A stretch of DNA of 64,000 nucleotides. Origin: Polaribacter septentrionalilitoris (GTDB lineage: Bacteria; Bacteroidota; Bacteroidia; Flavobacteriales; Flavobacteriaceae). Position 1 is the first letter of the stretch. Each line of letters begins with the position of its first letter. Made by a program: the position numbers and the translations under genes. This document shows positions 62,569 to 64,000 of this stretch, piece after piece. The stretch is taken from NCBI RefSeq assembly GCF_009832745.1, contig NZ_VRMJ01000041.1, positions 191,001 to 255,000 on the forward strand, read 5' to 3'. Under the pieces are notes generated by a model, which was not told where the DNA came from, ran no database searches, and saw only the letters and a program-made list of their open reading frames with translations.

Positions 62569-64000
62569 GATTCAACAAATTCATCGTCGAGATTTTATAA
62601 AACTTTTAGGAGTAGCTTCAACAGGAATTCTTTTGGGTTGCAATGTTACTTCTGATAAAAAAGATTTTATTCCACAAGTAGCAGGTGTCTTTAATCCCAA
62701 TGTATTTATTCATTTAGAAAAAAATGGAAACGTTACCCTTATCGCTTCTCGATCAGAAATGGGGCAAGGAATTAGAACCTCTTTAGCATCAGCAATTGCA
62801 GATGAACTAGAAGCTGATTGGAAATACATTTCTGTAAAACAAGCCACTGGAGACGAAAAATATGGCAACCAAAATACAGATGGTTCAAGAAGTGTTCGTA
62901 CTCGTTTAGAGCCTATGCGTAAAATGGGAGCAGCTGCAAAAATGATGTTAATTACCGCAGCTGCAAAAAAATGGAAGGTTACTGAAGCTAAATGTAAAGC
63001 CGAAAATCATTTTGTGATAAATACAGTTACAAATGATAAAATTTTCTATGGTGATTTGGTTGATGAAGCCACGAAAATTCCTATTCCAGATGATGAAAAA
63101 ATTCAATTAAAAAAAGTTGAAGATTTTAATTACATAGGCAAAACATTAAAAAGTGTCGATTTAAAAGACTTTACTCATGGAACAGCAACTTATGGAATTG
63201 ATGTTCGAATTCCAAATTTAAAGTTTGCTGCAATAGCAAGGTGTCCAGTTACTTTTGGAACCTTAAAAAGTGTGGATAAATCTGATGCCAAAAATACTCA
63301 TGGAGTAGAGCAAGTTATAGAATTGGAAAGAATTGTTCCTCCAATTGGTCAGTTTTTTGGAGCTTTAGGTGGAGTAGCTGTAATTGCAAATAATACTTGG
63401 TCTGCAATTCAAGGAAAACTGAATTTAAATTTAAAGTGGAATTATGGCGAAAATCAATCTTTTGATACCGATAAATTCAAGAATAAGTTAACAGAAAGAG
63501 TGCACCAAATAGGAAAAGTAGTTCCTGGAAGTAGAGGTAATGTTTCTAATGCTTTTAAAAATGCAGAAAAGATAATAGAAGCCACTTATCATGTACCCTT
63601 TTTAGTACATGCACCCATGGAAGTTCCTAATGCTACTGCTTGGTTTCAAGAGGATAAAATAGATGTTTGGGCACCATTACAAGATCCGCAAACTGCTAGA
63701 GCAGAATTAGCTCATTTTTTTGATATTCCATTAAAAAATATTACTATTAATGTTACTTTTTTAGGAGGAGGTTTTGGACGAAAATCTAAGTCAGATTTTG
63801 TAGTAGAAGCTGTAGCTTTATCCAAAAAGATAAATAATCCAGTACAAGTTGTATGGACTAGGGAAGATGATATTAAACACAGTTTTTATCATGCTTGTAG
63901 TAGTCAATATTTAAAAGGTGCTATAGGTAAAAACGGACAAGTTTTAGGCTGGTTACAGCGTGTTGGGTTTCCATCAATTGTATCGTCATTCAAACCCATG
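62552..64000 (+). CDS. Molybdopterin-binding subunit of isoquinoline 1-oxidoreductase-type dehydrogenase (partial)
   Basis: 483 residues are visible and the gene runs off the window. A second in-frame ATG lies at 62561. A Tat-like signal RRDFIKLLG (about 12-20) is followed by a lipobox-like LLGC (about 27-30). The molybdenum-cofactor domains show SRSEMGQGIRT, PFLVHAPMEVPNATA and GGGFGRKSKSDF. It probably oxidises a small aldehyde or N-heterocycle in the periplasm. Joint export with the co-translated Fe-S subunit, which has no signal of its own, would fit Tat piggy-back transport. Confidence 0.9.
   Translation, partial: MKKMSKIQQIHRRDFIKLLGVASTGILLGCNVTSDKKDFIPQVAGVFNPNVFIHLEKNGNVTLIASRSEMGQGIRTSLASAIADELEADWKYISVKQATGDEKYGNQNTDGSRSVRTRLEPMRKMGAAAKMMLITAAAKKWKVTEAKCKAENHFVINTVTNDKIFYGDLVDEATKIPIPDDEKIQLKKVEDFNYIGKTLKSVDLKDFTHGTATYGIDVRIPNLKFAAIARCPVTFGTLKSVDKSDAKNTHGVEQVIELERIVPPIGQFFGALGGVAVIANNTWSAIQGKLNLNLKWNYGENQSFDTDKFKNKLTERVHQIGKVVPGSRGNVSNAFKNAEKIIEATYHVPFLVHAPMEVPNATAWFQEDKIDVWAPLQDPQTARAELAHFFDIPLKNITINVTFLGGGFGRKSKSDFVVEAVALSKKINNPVQVVWTREDDIKHSFYHACSSQYLKGAIGKNGQVLGWLQRVGFPSIVSSFKPM

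Noticed and set aside
1-64000. CRISPR array, prophage, insertion sequence or integron
   Set aside because: No regularly spaced direct repeats, transposase, integrase or phage structural genes were seen anywhere in the window.

Overview
The window looks like chromosome of a marine member of the Flavobacteriaceae (Bacteroidota), close to Polaribacter or Tenacibaculum. The DNA is AT-rich throughout. Several promoters fit the Bacteroidota pattern TTTG-N19-TAnnTTTG. The protein families are typical of the group: a TonB-dependent receptor with a carboxypeptidase-like N-terminal domain, many lipoproteins, DUF2141, DUF6428 and type B L31. The genus is an inference. There is no prophage, insertion sequence or CRISPR array, and no stretch over 300 bases lacks a gene.

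Layout. 1-9 kb: the end of an MlaE-type permease and its MlaF-type ATPase, tRNA-Lys, and envelope or housekeeping genes (CIA30, DUF389, SprT-like, SDR, amidohydrolase, beta-helix lipoprotein, glutaminyl cyclase, L31). 9-19.5 kb: a GltB-like FMN protein joined to YpdA, glycine decarboxylase, a UbiA-like membrane protein, a phosphoserine phosphatase-like/SerA fusion, a J-KTSC protein and an NlpC/P60 lipoprotein.

19.6-34.3 kb is one long co-directional run. It carries the kynurenine 3-hydroxyanthranilate meta-cleavage route (kynU, kmo, 3-HAA dioxygenase, ACMS decarboxylase, aminomuconate-semialdehyde dehydrogenase, aminomuconate deaminase). Three exported proteins (S41 peptidase, BNR/VPS10-type protein, M20 peptidase), a metallophosphoesterase, an SDR without its catalytic Tyr and a 72-residue unknown are interleaved. 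Tryptophan dioxygenase, kynurenine formamidase and the lower pathway are not in the window.

34.4-44.5 kb, mostly minus strand: a TonB receptor/DUF2141/TPR-like trio, then a tightly overlapping run of MBOAT, SGNH-like protein, NDH-2, zinc-ribbon protein, membrane protein and AraC regulator. 44.7-49.5 kb: dnaK, DUF2853, serine dehydratase, yaaA. 49.6-53.2 kb: an ECF sigma factor, a probable anti-sigma, a duplicated-domain lipoprotein, a Spy-like helical protein and a probable outer-membrane barrel. Near-identical ECF-type promoter motifs (CAAACTA-N15-GTCTAA-like) stand before each of the first three genes. This is the best candidate here for an undescribed regulatory/envelope system.

53.2-54.7 kb is an arsenic-type cluster (ArsR, arsenate-reductase-like phosphatase, DUF6428). 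55-64 kb holds rluD-like, PASTA, ddl, coaD, a MORN/TonB-C protein, an M14 peptidase, a lactonase-like propeller and a two-subunit molybdenum hydroxylase whose large subunit runs off the end.

The window also shows dispersed flavobacterial repeats. One short palindromic repeat appears to be inserted in frame inside kmo.
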